Under the pieces are notes generated by a model that saw only the letters and a program-made list of their open reading frames with translations, made no database searches and was not told where the DNA came from. Shown one piece after another: positions 14,101 through 27,705 of a DNA stretch of 64,000 nt. Within the stretch, counting starts at the first letter, position 1, and every line of letters begins with the position of its first letter. This DNA comes from Himantopus leucocephalus (taxonomy: Eukaryota; Chordata; Aves; Charadriiformes; Recurvirostridae), in assembly GCA_003993805.1 (NCBI GenBank), contig RSEF01000004.1, positions 77,493,387-77,557,386 on the forward strand. Reading direction: 5' to 3'. The position numbers and the translations under genes were made by a program.

Positions 14101-17100
14101 CTTGAATACCTTCTCTGAATTGGACTTTGAGACCAAACTGAAAAATGCTGTAGGTTAGCTGAAGGCAACTGTAGCAAGATTTTGGGCTAGTTAGGGCTTT
14201 TTAAAAAAAAATAAGTTTTACGGGATCAATATTTTGTTTCATCTTGTTTGAATACTCAGTGAAGCAGGAATCAAGTATAAACTGTGCAGAGGTGTATAAG
14301 GGGGAAAAAATACCTCTAGGAATTCCAAGAATTTGAAGAGTCATAACCCGGAAAAAGGAGAAATTGGCTCATCAAGATGTGAGATGTTAGACAAGACGTG
14401 GTTCTGTTCCTGAGTTTGTTATATAGGCTTGTGTTCTTTAGACAAGCCATCTGTGACTGCTTTCAAAAGACTATGTTCAGAATGGAAATGTTTGGTTCGT
14501 TCTTATTCATCTTCCTTTCTTCTTCATATTCACAAATACAGGGAAAGAAATGTATCAATTTTTTTCACATTCATCTATTCCCCGTATTCATTAAAGCTAT
14601 CTGATTTTTGACAACCAGATAATTTCTATTTTAATATTTTAAAGAAGTAAAAAAAAGATTATTAGCTAATTATATTCACCCTCCTCAACAGATAGTAAAG
14701 AATCTTCATCTTTCACCAGATCCTTGTCAGTCTTTAAAATTTTTTTCTGATTTCTATCAGCATGATAATGCTGACTACTACGCCTGTAAGAACAGTAGCT
14801 GAAGTCACAGGGGCACCAAAAGAGATTATAAACTTATACTCAGAGCTCTTCCCTAAAACCAGAAAGAGCAGAAGCCTTTGTTGTCTTCCCATCATAATGA
14901 CCTGCACAAGACAGAATCATTTCCGCATCGTTTGAGAACTTACTTTTAAGAAGCAGTATTTCAGAATTATGGAGAATCTTAGAGAGCGTATGATATGCAT
15001 GAAATCGTAATATTTGTATTGTCTACTACTCCTAAGTACAGCATGAAGTGTTACCTGCAGGTTTGTAAAAAAAACTCAACTGCTTTGTCCCACATATCGG
15101 GTTTCACAACTGCAAGATAAGTAACATTCCCAATATCAGAGATATAAAATGTAAACAAGAAACAAAATAAATTTTCAAGGACAAGACTGCAGAATGATCC
15201 ATGGAAGAAACATAGCTTAAATTCTAAGTTAATTGAGTAATACTGCTTTTAATGATGACTACTTTAAAGGGAAGATTCAGTAATTTGAAAGAGTATTGGT
15301 ATTCACAAAAATACACTGCATAGTCAAAGGACTGCAAACTAGTGTCTTGTGCTAGTAAACGAATTTGCCCATAATTATCCTGTAGAGACTGTGTGGGTGT
15401 TAGATCAATAGTTCATATATTGTGTTCATCACTAACCTTCAACAGTTCTTGAAATAAACTCTAAGCGAACTGTTCTTGAACTTCCTTGATAAAATGCCAT
15501 GTAAGTGCTCATTTTTATCTGCATTAATCTCATATACAGTAGCTATTCTAATTGTGTATAAATTGAAAGCTGAAGAGTATGGTAAATGGACTTCAGATTT
15601 TAGATTAGACAAATAGCAGTTCTATAGTGTGCCAGCACATATAGCTAAATAAATGAGCTTGACGTAATTGCGTATACTTAAATGTAAGCTACATAGGACA
15701 TGCAATTAATGAAGCACATAATGCAAAGCATTAGCAGTACTAAATGATCTGTTTATCATTTACATCAAATCATCTTTTCCCATTAAAATGCTGGCATCCC
15801 ATAATAAGTATAAGCCCCTTGTCTCAAAATGAAAATACTAATTTACTGGCTTGCCATGATAATGTTAATGATAGCAATACTCTGGAAAGGAAAAACACAA
15901 TGAAAATATGTATTATCCAAAGTGTGTTTCCCCTCCCCCCTTTTTGAATAAAGACTGTTGTTGTTAGGTCATATGGAAAAATTAACTGATAAAATAATTG
16001 ACTTTCTTTTTTTAAGATTCTTTACAATTTAATTTACATGTTGATTATATAGCTGGAAAAAAAATCTCCCAATTTGATTAAGTAAAGCAGAAAGTGTCTA
16101 AAAGTAAATTGATATCTGAAATTGGAGAATGTACTTCATCTAATTGTATTAATAAACTACACTGATGAGGTTTGTTTAGTAAGAAAAAAACCTTTTGACC
16201 TTTTGATTTAGCGTAGAGTAGAACACATTATGTCTGGGTCTTTTTACAGTATTCTCATTATGTTCAGCAAAATCAAACACTTTTATAACACTTGGTCAAA
16301 GTGAAAAACATAATGGAACAATAAAGACTTTTAAATTAGTTGAAGTGGTAGTTATGTACAGTGCTTGCGAAGCTTCATTTTTAACTGTTGTTTTTGCGTT
16401 GTTAGATGTAACTTGTAAGAAGGAACAATTGTAGTCTGACATTTTCCTTGAAAATATTTGTTAATGTTTTGTCTATTAATACGTTTCATGAATTCTGAAG
16501 TGTGTGAGATAGTACAATCATTTTTTCCACTTCCAATGAAATTAGGAAGTTTTCATTAGTGACTTGCATTATGCTTGTTCATATTAATAAATATATACAC
16601 TGAGTTTGTTCATTTGAGGCAATAATATATTAGATTAGAAGAATTTTCTGGAAGGTGTGAATAGATTGGGGAAAGAAACAATAAAAATCAAAATAAGATA
16701 TTAGATTTTAAGATATTTAAAACATCAGTTTTACTGATCATCTGAATATGACTCAGACCCAAATGTGAGGGTATTTATGTGAAATGAATCTAAGAAATAG
16801 TTCTGAGTAAAAGAAATGAAACCATTTTTGTGGGATGGCATTTTGTTTAGAGAAACACACTTCTCATCTCTATAATGTGGAATACAAGAGAATGGCCACT
16901 CAGAAAGACTGAAGTATCCAAAGATATTCATAGCTGTAATATCAGCATTTAACTATATGACATGAGAGTGTCATAGAGGAAAATGAACACCAACCAACAT
17001 GGCACAATCAATGAGATTTGCAGTATTATCTCTTTGTATCTTGTCTGTTTCTAAGTCATAATCTTTTTCAACTGGAGTATGTGACTTATTTTCTTTCCTA

Positions 17101-20100
17101 GGATGCACAACATATCTGCTCATCTCAATGGTTACTGCAACTTCATCATCTTACTGTTTTCCCTATTCACTTCTGTTTCTTTATCCTAACTGTAACTTGC
17201 AGTCAACAAAATAAAAAAACCCTCTTATGTGTCAGTCAGGCAATATTACCAACTTTCCAAAAGCCAGTGTTGTTCTCTGCCAAGCTTCTTTTTTGACCTT
17301 CCAATTTTGAAACACTACATTTCTAACACAGCATAGAACCTATTTCCTCTGAAGGATTCCTCTGATGTGATTCTATCAGCCAGCTCTCATCTTCAATTCA
17401 GCATCTACATTTGTAATTAAATGAACAAAACTTTCATAAGAAAAACCTGCCCTTAGAAATCATAAAAAATCATTATTCTACTTTTGGTAAATAAATTATT
17501 CCCCATCCCTTGCTACTGTCTTACTGGAGCTGAAGAATGATTTAAATGTGTTAAATGAATACCAAAGTTTTCATTCAGTTTCCTCTAATAACCTACACAA
17601 ACATAGGAAAAGGGAATTTAAATAGCTCTTTGCTTATCTGAATCGTACCAAAACTGTAGAAAAGGATTTCACTGCAAATATAATTGAGTAGTTTCACAGA
17701 CTTAGAGATACACAAAGCTGACAGTTTAACATTATTATACAGGATATTTCTTGCTGTATATTTGTTCTTATTTATTTTCATTGTTTTGGTTTGCTGTCTT
17801 TATTTTAAGGCTCTGCATGTCGTCTCTTGAAGGCTCAAAACTGACTTGAAGAAAATTCTTCCCTTAACAATGGGAGTTTTGCTTCGCCTGGGAAGTTCAG
17901 AAGGTCTGTCTGGCCGTCATTTTGCTACATAAGAATTAACTCAATGGGACACAGGTTACTTCTGTGTACAAAATATGCCAGTAGATTGGAAATGGATTGT
18001 ATTGCCTACCTAAAAGGTCTTCCTTAGAAATGTATATGACACTGTAAGTTTCTAAGTTTCTGTGTGGCGTCCTAGCTTGTTTCCTTCATATTTGACTTCC
18101 AAATCATAAGATAGAAAATTGTTATCAGAAATTGTACTGCTGACCAAATATATGACATAATTAAACCATTTGTCTTCCTTTTGAGAAAGAGATTGTTTTC
18201 AACCAAATGTGAATCCTGAAAAGCAAAGTATTCTTAGAAAACCTATCCATGCACAACATTCCAAAAGTAGGTAAGGCTGAAATGCCTGAAGCTTTTGCAA
18301 TAGCAGGGAATTGGCTGGGTGGAACACACCCAGGTAATTCTAGGAGCTGAATTATGTCCACACTGTGGAGAGGAGTAAAGGAGTGGAGAACAGAGGGAGA
18401 ACAAGTTTAGAAGATAATTTATTCAAAATTTCTCATGAGTGGTGGGAAGAGACTGCTCAGATTGAAATTTAGCTGTCAGTGTGTCCCTAAGGAGGTGAGC
18501 CAGTCATCAACGTGAAAAGCATTCCTTCAACAGTCTGTGATTACTGATCTGTCTTTTCTTGACTTTATCATGGCCAGTATCTGACAGGAGCAGGATAGAT
18601 GACAACAGGCTGATTGTGCATCATACACACAAAAGATATATAACCCAGAGGCTACTAGCCGATCTGCTGAGGTATGAATTTTTGTTTTAACTAAGAGCTG
18701 CAACTGTTATAAGCAAGTAGCTCACACAGCCAATTCTGTTCATTGAGGCGTGCAAAAAAGGAATGAAGATGCTGATTCCAAAACTCCCGACTTCCAATGC
18801 CAGAAATGACCATTATGCAAAAATGCTGCTGAACTTTTCACAGAACTGTATTAGAGAACATCTTTTGAAAAGTTATCTAATATTTTGTAAAGACTTTAAA
18901 CACCGGTAATTGTATCACCTGCCATGTTATTGCACTGGTGGATTACCCTCAAAGCCGGGAAACAGACTTTCGATCCTTGCATCCTTTCATACCTTAGTCA
19001 AAAGGGCTGAAAAGCCTCCCATTACCATTTTCTATCGGTTTGTACCTACACGCAGAGATCAAATTCTTTCTTTACTTTCTCTTCAATAAGATGGTTGATT
19101 TGATCACCTCAAGCCCCAGCTAAGGCTAGAGTATTTAAGATGCTGAAGTGCTTTTAGCTGTCTTTTCCACATCTTGTATGTCTTCACATCTTCCAAATGT
19201 GAACACCAAAAATATTTGAAGGTCTTTGATCTCCTGAAACTCTTACATATATAGAAACATGTCTGATGATCACTACAGCTTTCTCTTTCCTTTTTCAGTA
19301 TCTCTGTCTATCCTTTCCTTTGAATAGATTTTGCTGTGATTCCTAAACCCCTATCTGTATCGTTCTTTTTCAAGACATAGATCTGCCAAATGCAGACATA
19401 ATCTGTGATTTTGGTTTAGTTTGGCAGCAGTATATTGGATTGTTAGCAACCTCACCAGCCAATGCACATTTTTCTACAGCAACAACCTGTCCTACTCATT
19501 TTTAAAAATCTCACCAAACTTTATTAGATTTTAAACCAGCCTTAGATTTTGGTATTCTAATCAATACACCAGTTAAAAAACGGTTCTTTTGAATATTTCT
19601 AGTAGTAGCTCTGTGATAAATAAGATTCATTAACAGTATTTTGAGATCGGTTGCTGAACCAGTTTTTTATTTTGAGATGCTTGTACACATTTCCCGTGCA
19701 AATGATAAAGAAAAACAACTTCTCAACGTTTCAGCACTAGTGCAGTGGTTTTTAAGTAAACAGGAAACATGAGAACTTAGAATGCTGCCTATGCCATCTA
19801 CAAAAGAGTTGTAAAACAAGGCTCTCCTAAATTAAAGTTTTTCAGGCGACTAGATATGGGTACTCGGGTGCACTAAGTATGGTAAAGGAACAGGTGAGAA
19901 GCTAATTTTAAATACATTTGGGGAAAAAAAATCAGAATACAGCGTAACATTTGCTAAATTCTGGCACTTTAGAGGGGTGATCCAGAAATGACAGACTAAA
20001 GTATATAGTAATTCTTGACAAAAATAATTCAATCTAAATTCAGGACTTCACTAATAAAGAATTAGACACTAAAAATATCATTAATGTCAATCAATTTGGT

Positions 20101-23100
20101 TTTAAAGGAGGTACTGCATGTCACATAAAATCATTATCTTCAGGAGAAATAGAATGAGGGATTTCTTTTCCTACCTGTTAGCTGAACGAGGTCAAATGCA
20201 TCTCTGACAGACTGTGACCTTCTCTGGGGAATGCACTTAGGTCTTAAGCCTCCAGCCCTCATTTTTCTTGGGGCAGTAACTTGAGACTTGCTCTTCAGAG
20301 CAGCATTTTAAAGGTATAATCCTCTCATAATTTATTGTGACTATTTTAGCAAGTGAGAATTCAGTTTATCACCTAGATTTCAACTTTATCTTGGGAAAAT
20401 GAGGGAATTTAACCAGTGGCCAAACAGCTTTAAAAAATAACAATACATTTTATTTAAAACAAGAGCATTACAAAAAAAATCCACTATAAAACAATGAAGA
20501 TTTCATACACATACTATATCTTCAAGTTATTAAACATGGTTGATACAGGATGTTGACAGGTACTATTCACAAATTTGCAACTTATTTGTTCCAGAGAGAA
20601 TTTGATTGCATCTATCAGATCAGACGCATAAGGGTACCTAAAATTCAAGAAAATTAAGTTAATTTCCTCTTCATTTTTCCTGGGTTTTTAAGCCACTAAG
20701 AGAGCTATTCAGAAGTACAAATTACATTGGTACCAATCAGTAGCACACAGGAACTTTTTATTATCTGGCCAATTCTATTCTATTCTTCCGATTCTATTTA
20801 ACTACACCCAGTTACAGGAGAAGACACAGAGGTGTTCACTCGGGTAATGGGAATTCGACCCCACTTTAAGAGTATTAGCCTTCTAATTTCTGTTTCAGGA
20901 ATCTGCCATTTCACATTAAAAGAACACACCTTTCTTCAGCTAAAGATGTTCTCAAAGTAAAAGTTTCTACTAGTGTTCTCCTGTCTTTGCACACCCATAT
21001 TGTTGCACAACATTTGCTTGTTCTTTTCACAGCTGAAATCCTTAGATGAGTACCAAAGGCACATTTAGGTTACTAACTCCATAAAGAGGGTCACCACTTC
21101 TTTTTTTTCTAAACTTACAAAAATTTCTTACAAAAAAAGCCCCAAAGTATGGAGTTGATAAAGTCTGCGGTAACTCAAATATTGCTAGAGCAACTGCATT
21201 GTTATCAGTAAGCATGCTGTAATTGCTATTGCAATTTATCACTGTTAATGCTGAGACTATTTTTATGAATACTTGTGAGTCTCAGCTGCAGCTTCAGATT
21301 CACAGATGCTAGTCTGAACCATTGTGGGGGTGGATGAAGTGGGATTCTATTGTTTCAGATGATATCCTGCCTTGAGAACATGAGTTATATTGAATTCAGA
21401 TTCCAGAATTGGGTTGAAAACTTTTGCTTCAAAAAATTTAGTTCACATAATGAAAACTGAAGAGGCAGTAATTCTATGTCAGGAGTCACAGGAAAAAAAC
21501 TCAGATACATTTCTGAATCACTGACAAACTACAGTTGCTTTGCAAAAACAAAGTAACTCAAAGCAGTTGAGCTTAATAATGAATTTAGACCTAAGTTCAG
21601 AATGTCTTTTGAGTAAAACAAGAGCGAATACCAATTGTACTTAAAAATATTGATGTGTTGTTATATAAGACTTCATTAATATTTTCAATATACTTGTAAG
21701 CTTCACTATAAATGAATATTTCTATTTTCAATTCATAATCCTGATGCAAAGGGAACAACACATTCTCAAATACAGTGACTTAGAGTATCTATATCTGTGC
21801 TTTTGTTTTCCTTAACATACAAATCATCTTCTCTGAGGGGTTTCTATCACATTTTTCACCAATAAGATTAATGTATTTACTATTTCATCCTTTTAAAAGG
21901 GTCTAAAAATATATATGGTTTTGTGTTTTATGTGGACCCCTAGGAATAAAGGGAATATAATTTCTTAGAAAAAGCTAATTAGAATGCTTAAGTGAGGTTA
22001 CCTTCAGGAGTGTAGTGTTCAGGCAAGTAGAAAGGGGAGAAATACAGCAAGAAGGCATACAGGTGCACATACCTGCAAAGTAACAGAAGCAAGACACTTT
22101 TTCCAGGAATGCCAAGAAGCTGGATAAAGTTTGTTACATTCTAGGAGGACACAAAAGGTTTTTGAATTGAGGATAGTATCAGTGAAGAGGACTCAGTGAA
22201 TAAGGAAGCAGAAGGCAGATTCATGAACAAATTTCTTCAATATTACTTTCACCCACGGTTCTGTGTTTGTTCATTTTAAAGCTTTTTGTTCTAGGTTTTT
22301 GCTTAATTGTTTAGAGCTTAAAATAATCTGAGCAGTTCTGATGCTTTAAGAAAAACTTGTCAGCAGAACAACCCCAAAACTCTACCTGGCTGGGGTCTTC
22401 AGAGAATATCTAATCATATCTTTGGTTCAACGATAGAGTTTCACTGCACCTGCTTACGTATTCAGCCTTTAAAAAATCCTAGCACATTTGCACATAAAAC
22501 TGCTAAGCTATATATCATTAAAGTGTAACTGACAGACTACTGCATGGTGTTAACTTATTAAGCATGTGCATGAAATACTATTAATTATAGCATACATTTG
22601 CACCTGAGAAATATAGATGCGACAATGATGTGTCTGCTTTGTTCCCTAGCAATGAGAGGACAGGAAGAGGCTATGTGTTATTACTGTAGCGACAGGTTGT
22701 CCACTGGATTTTGCCTCCAATAAAAATAGCTCATTTAAAATGTGTCATGTCTGGCCTTCCATTAATGACGCTTTCACTTTTGCTGAAAATGTAGAGTCAC
22801 AAATGACAACGTGATGTTTTATGTTTGTTCTTTGTCATGACTTTAGAAACAAAAATGATTTCACGTGCCTTTTATCTACGTTTATTTTGAAAATCAAAAT
22901 GTTATCATAAAATCAAACACATTTGCAAACAGAATTTGCTTCAGTTTCCCTATTTTTGTCTCGTCAGAAATTCTTGGGTTTTCTGACTCTTTTTTTCTTA
23001 CGATGTCTTCATTTGTCACTGGATGCTCACAGGCAAATTACTGCAATACCTGGAATTCTTAAGTGGTCTGTAATTTAGCTGCAATTCATTCTTGAACCCC

Positions 23101-24660
23101 AAACCTTCAGACAAAGTGGCGTTGAGGCACTTCTGTATATGAAAAACATGTTTTCTGCTGTGATATTTGGCATGCAGCAGATCTAATCCGAAAGCCGAAA
23201 CTAACATTATTTGTGAACAGTTATAACGATTTCATATTCTAAATTAATGGGTTTTAACTGAACATATGAATAATAGGATACATTTCTATTAAGTATCACT
23301 GCTAAAATCAGTTTTTGATGCAGTTGCTCAGATCACAGATTCCATGATTTTTCTATGGCTGGCTAGTGATGTTTGCATCCAATTCTTTGTTAGACTGAAT
23401 GCTGGAGCTTTAAAACTCTTCTTAGTACATCTGTAGGAACACTAAATAAATGAAAATACTATCAAAATCTTTTAAGAACTACCATATCTGCTTATTTTGA
23501 TTTCTAATATAGTCATGTCTAATTTTACTATTCCTTGTTGTTTTTAATAAATATTTATGCTTCGTATTTAAACAGTTGCTCTCCATCCAGTTATCTGTCA
23601 CTAGAACTCATCAAAATGTTAGCTACTGAGGCAAAAATATTTGACTACTGTAGCTGTTTTTCCATAAAGAAAAACATGGAATATACCACCATTATAAATA
23701 TTCATAGGTTCTTTAGGCTGACAAAAGTAAAAGTTCCTCCCCCTCTTACCTCCAAAACCCTCATCTGAACTTCAGTGAGAATAAGGTAAGAAAAAGCCTG
23801 TAGCGAAAGTCTTTTGCTTTTTATAACCAGTATCATAAAGGCTAGAGTTTCTTCTGCTGGTTGCTTTGTCTTGTTCATGCTGCTGAAAAAGACAGTTCAA
23901 CACACATTGAATTTGACACTTCACTTCAGGACAAATCTGCAAGTGTGGTTTTTGCGTTCTCTCTTCTATTCATAAATGCCTTGAAAATAAGTGGAGCTCC
24001 ATCAAGAGTCAGGACTAGAGGTTGTGAGAGTGACAGCATGTTTTACACACACGCGCGCCAACGTGACAACAAAGTCCATTTTTAGAAAGCTGCATAGAAA
24101 CCTCTCTGCATCAGTGTCAAATTAGAGATCCTGTTCTGAAATACTGATTACGACTGCATATTTAGCCTGTGTCAGCTGAAGGAATCTGTCTGACTTATCT
24201 ATCCATCTATTGCTGCCTGCTGCTCAAATGAATGTCATCTTGTCAATGGCCTCGTCATTACATTCAGCTGGAAGGTTTGCAGACTCTTTCAGCTCTGAGA
24301 GCGCTATTATGGTGTTTATGGATGACTTCAATACTAACACATCCCTTTTTTAGGAGTGTCAAACTTCTTGGCAACCCATTTTGTAGAACAAAAGTGAATC
24401 CGTGCTGTGATCAGTTCATAAGCCCTGTACACCATATTTTCAAGGAATAATTCCTTAATGATTCTTTATGCCCTATGGATAGTCCACTTATACTTTTCCT
24501 TTAATGTAGTTCTGCCTGCTTGTGTATTTTTATCTGTTTCCAAAGGTACAGCTCTGTGTGAGAATGTGTCTGCAAAACTTCATGTATAACAGAAAAATTT
24601 TATGACAAGCTGAGGTGCAAGACAGAACCATTTAGAAATACTTGCTTTTATTTTAAACAC

Positions 24661-24702
24661 TTGTCTTGTATAGATTAAACTCTTGTCTTGTATAGATTAA
24701 AG
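24661..24702 (+). repeat. Tandem duplication, 22-bp period, two copies
   Basis: TTGTCTTGTATAGATTAAA occurs at 24661 and again at 24683, separated by CTC. The copies are identical, so this is a recent small duplication. Confidence 0.9.
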
Positions 24703-24840
24703 TTAGTGCTTTATAAAAACGAAGTATTTCCTAGTACCTACCTAGGTTGCCAAGGTCACAAGTTTTTTGGTCTCTGGGTTTTTCAGGCAGTGGACTTGCG
24801 TTATCTGAAACTTATGGATGACAGATTTGTTCATTTTATG

Positions 24841-24885
24841 TTTGTTTGTTTGTTTGTTTGGTTTTGTTTGTTTGTGAGTGTGTGT
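24841..24885 (+). repeat. (TTTG)n / (TG)n simple repeat
   Basis: Tandem TTTG units with one interruption, passing into TG units. On the minus strand this makes a Thr/Lys/Gln/Asn-rich frame (part of the 118-codon open frame at 24742-25098), which is not a gene. Confidence 0.9.
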
Positions 24886-27330
24886 ACAAATATGAATAAC
24901 TAAAAAGAATTTCATGTTTAAATTCCTGTATACACTCCACTTAAAGACCTTGCAGGAAAAGGTTGCTAGGCTAATCAATTTATTGCATTTTTCTATGTCA
25001 TAAGTCATGGAAGTATTTAGTCTTTTGCTTTCTGAAATTTGTGACAGGTTAGAAATACTGTATGGATGATGTATGGAAGAAAGTTCATTGATTTGCATAT
25101 ACGAGTAAGATAGATAAATTAAGAAATACTCTTAAAAGAGTGGAACTGGGTAAAGTGAATGGCATAATGTGATCAAGAGACGTACAGAAAAAAAGAAATC
25201 TAGGGGTTTTGTTGAGGGTTTCTCTTTGCGTTCTGGACTCTATTGGCTGCTTCATTGAAGCACGCTCTTGCAACATCAGATGTCAAAAAGGTGATATAAT
25301 CGAGCAGAACTATGCTTATTAAAGGGCATGATAAAATTGCACAGATGGAAATAGAACTGGCAGAGCAGAACAGAGCCAAGAAGAGGAAATCTTTTTCCTT
25401 CTGGCTGCCATCCACCACTGAAAATAACTGGATTAATAAACGTGATGCAAGTAGATACGGACTTATCTGTGAACAACTATTTTAGGTTCCTATTAAGCAT
25501 ATTTGTTAAACACTCTTTTACTAAAATTAGAAAAAGAATATTTAAACTAAAATTAATTCCCACGTCATTGAACAATTGTGAATTAAAATACAATAAACTG
25601 GCTTTGAATTTGCTTTGATCTCAGGATAGTCTTTTAGTTTCTTTTTATTTTGTATTGTGCTAGTTAAGCCAAGCCTAGGAGTATAGCTAGACAGCTGAGG
25701 AGTAAGTGGAAATGAAAGAGTCTATAAGCGCTAGTAACTCTGCAGTCCCTTTCTGGAAGGAAATATAGCCCAATATACTATTTGAAATAGGAACTCCCTA
25801 TGATTTGAAGCATTTTAGAAGGCTTTTCTGACCCCTATATGTTGTTTTCTGTGCTGCTATTCTTTAGCTGCAGCTTCATAAACAAACCAAATTGTGATTT
25901 TTTTTTTCCTGACATGAAAAATACTTTCATTAGGGCTATTAATGACACTGAACTACTCATCTTTTACAGAAGTGGAGAAGATGCTAGAAGACCTCCATGA
26001 TTATGGTAAGAAATAAGATCTGGGTAGGGTACAGATGATGAGAATTGGCTTTCTAATTCAGAAAAGACTCTCTGAGCAGGGATATTAAAACTCTATAACA
26101 CAAATGAATATTCTTTTTTGAAATAGTCTGCTTTCTGGGGGGGTTGGGGGGAGTGGAGAAGAAAGAAAAAAAGAGAAACAGTCTGCATTCATGTTCAGCT
26201 CAAAGCATCTTTATACCCAGAACATACCTGCCTTTTTTATCCATATCTCAATGAGTCATAAAATGTCATTTTACTTTGGTCATCTTCAGTAATATTTGAA
26301 GGGTAAAATATTGATCATCTTTAGTTTTCATACCAGTGCTTCCAAGCAGGGATAAAATATGAAGATGATGAAGACTAACACCATAGTTCTTAATATAAAT
26401 ACATAATATAGTGAGATAATTAAAAAAACTTGCAAAATATGAAGTTTTTATCATTTTTTCTTTGCTTTTACGATTACAGTTATTTCAATTATCTGAATAC
26501 TGTAAAACATCATAAAGTTAGAAAGCTTGATTTTGAATGTCAAACAGGAAAAAACCAATTAAAAAAAGGTGTTGAATTTGAGAGATGTTAAACTTATTCT
26601 TGCAAATTTTTGGGTTTGTTCTAATTATGTTTCTGCAGTTTTATAAAATACACTCACAATCCATGAAGAAGATAACAAGGACTAGTTTCCATTTCTTTTT
26701 CTTTTCAGCCTCTCACTTATCATCTAAACTCCATTTCTAGACAATGTGAAGATTTGCACAGTCAAACTTTAAGCAAACTCCAGTGTCTCACATGCTATTG
26801 GAAAATTATTTGGCTCCACTAACACTTATCAGTCAATTAACAAACATGATGTTTTATAGATGAAACCCTTGGATTACTAAGTTGTCCGTATTGGTTCAGA
26901 AACAGAAGGAAAAAATGTTGTGGTGCATTTGAGTTGCAGAAAAATGTTGCTATAGTCCAGAAGAAGCCAGTGTTTTTATGTTGTGGAAGTAAGTGATTGC
27001 TTTTCATCACATTAAATGTTTTGATCACCTAGTCATCCTGTCACTTCATAAAATGAATAAGAGCACTTGGTCCGTTTTCCTTAGGTGACACTCTACAAGG
27101 AGTGGCTTGATAGCTACACTTAAATGATAACCTACTGCAGTAATGAATGATACCGAGAATTATGATTACTTATTTTATCATTTGCAAAGATATAACCTAA
27201 CTCAATCTTCTAACACCCAATTAATTTGCTAACTTGAATAACAGTGTGGACACAAAATTCAGCTTTTTATACAGTGTTACTGAAAGTCTGTAATTCTGTT
27301 TTATGGGATCAGTAATAAGTTATTTATAGG

Positions 27331-27700
27331 TGTCGTGGTTTTAGCCTCAGCCGGCAACAAAGAACCACGCGGCCACTCGCTCAGCCCCTACAGATGTGGG
27401 GGAGAATCAGAAGAAAAAGGCAAAACTCGTGAGTTGAGATAAAGGCAGTTTAACAGAACAGCAAAAGAAAGAGAAATATAACAACAACAACATCGACAGA
27501 GGAATGTATAAAGGCAATTATGGTATCACCGCTCACCCACCAGACCTGGGAAGCCCCAGCCCACTCAAAGCCTCAACTTCCTGCCCTCTCCCCAGCCAGC
27601 TCCCCCTTATAGCCTGGGTATGGCTCGCATGGTATGGAATACCTGTGACCTGGGCCAGATCCTTGGGGAAATTAACCCTATCCCTGCCAGAACCAGGACA
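27331..27700 (-). mobile_element. Solo LTR of an avian ERVL-like endogenous retrovirus
   Basis: On the minus strand the element starts TGTCCTGGTTCTGGCAGGGA and ends GGCTAAAACCACGACA, giving TG...CA termini over 370 bp. Flanking bases are ATAGG (27326-27330) and ATAAG (27701-27705), an imperfect 5-bp target duplication. Inside, on the minus strand, are a TATAAG box (27606-27611), a degenerate poly(A) hexamer GTTAAA (27449-27454) and, after it, the family segment TTTATCTCAACTCACGAG. No retroviral coding sequence lies on either side, so this is a solo LTR left by LTR-LTR recombination. It lies downstream of PCDH9, in the same orientation. The 66-codon open frame at 27504-27704 is not a gene. Confidence 0.88.
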
Positions 27701-27705
27701 ATAAG

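Larger units (their letters stand above)
11201..27330. other. Intergenic AT-rich DNA with no gene
   Basis: No convincing coding frame, RNA gene or transposon apart from the simple repeats listed. The stretches 22560-22850 and 24130-24460 look less AT-rich and more complex and are raised as possible regulatory elements among the findings. Confidence 0.55.

Noticed and set aside
24742..25098. 118-codon minus-strand open frame
   Set aside because: It runs through a (TTTG)n repeat that gives a KQTKPNKQTNKHK-type stretch. No family similarity and no splice or promoter support.
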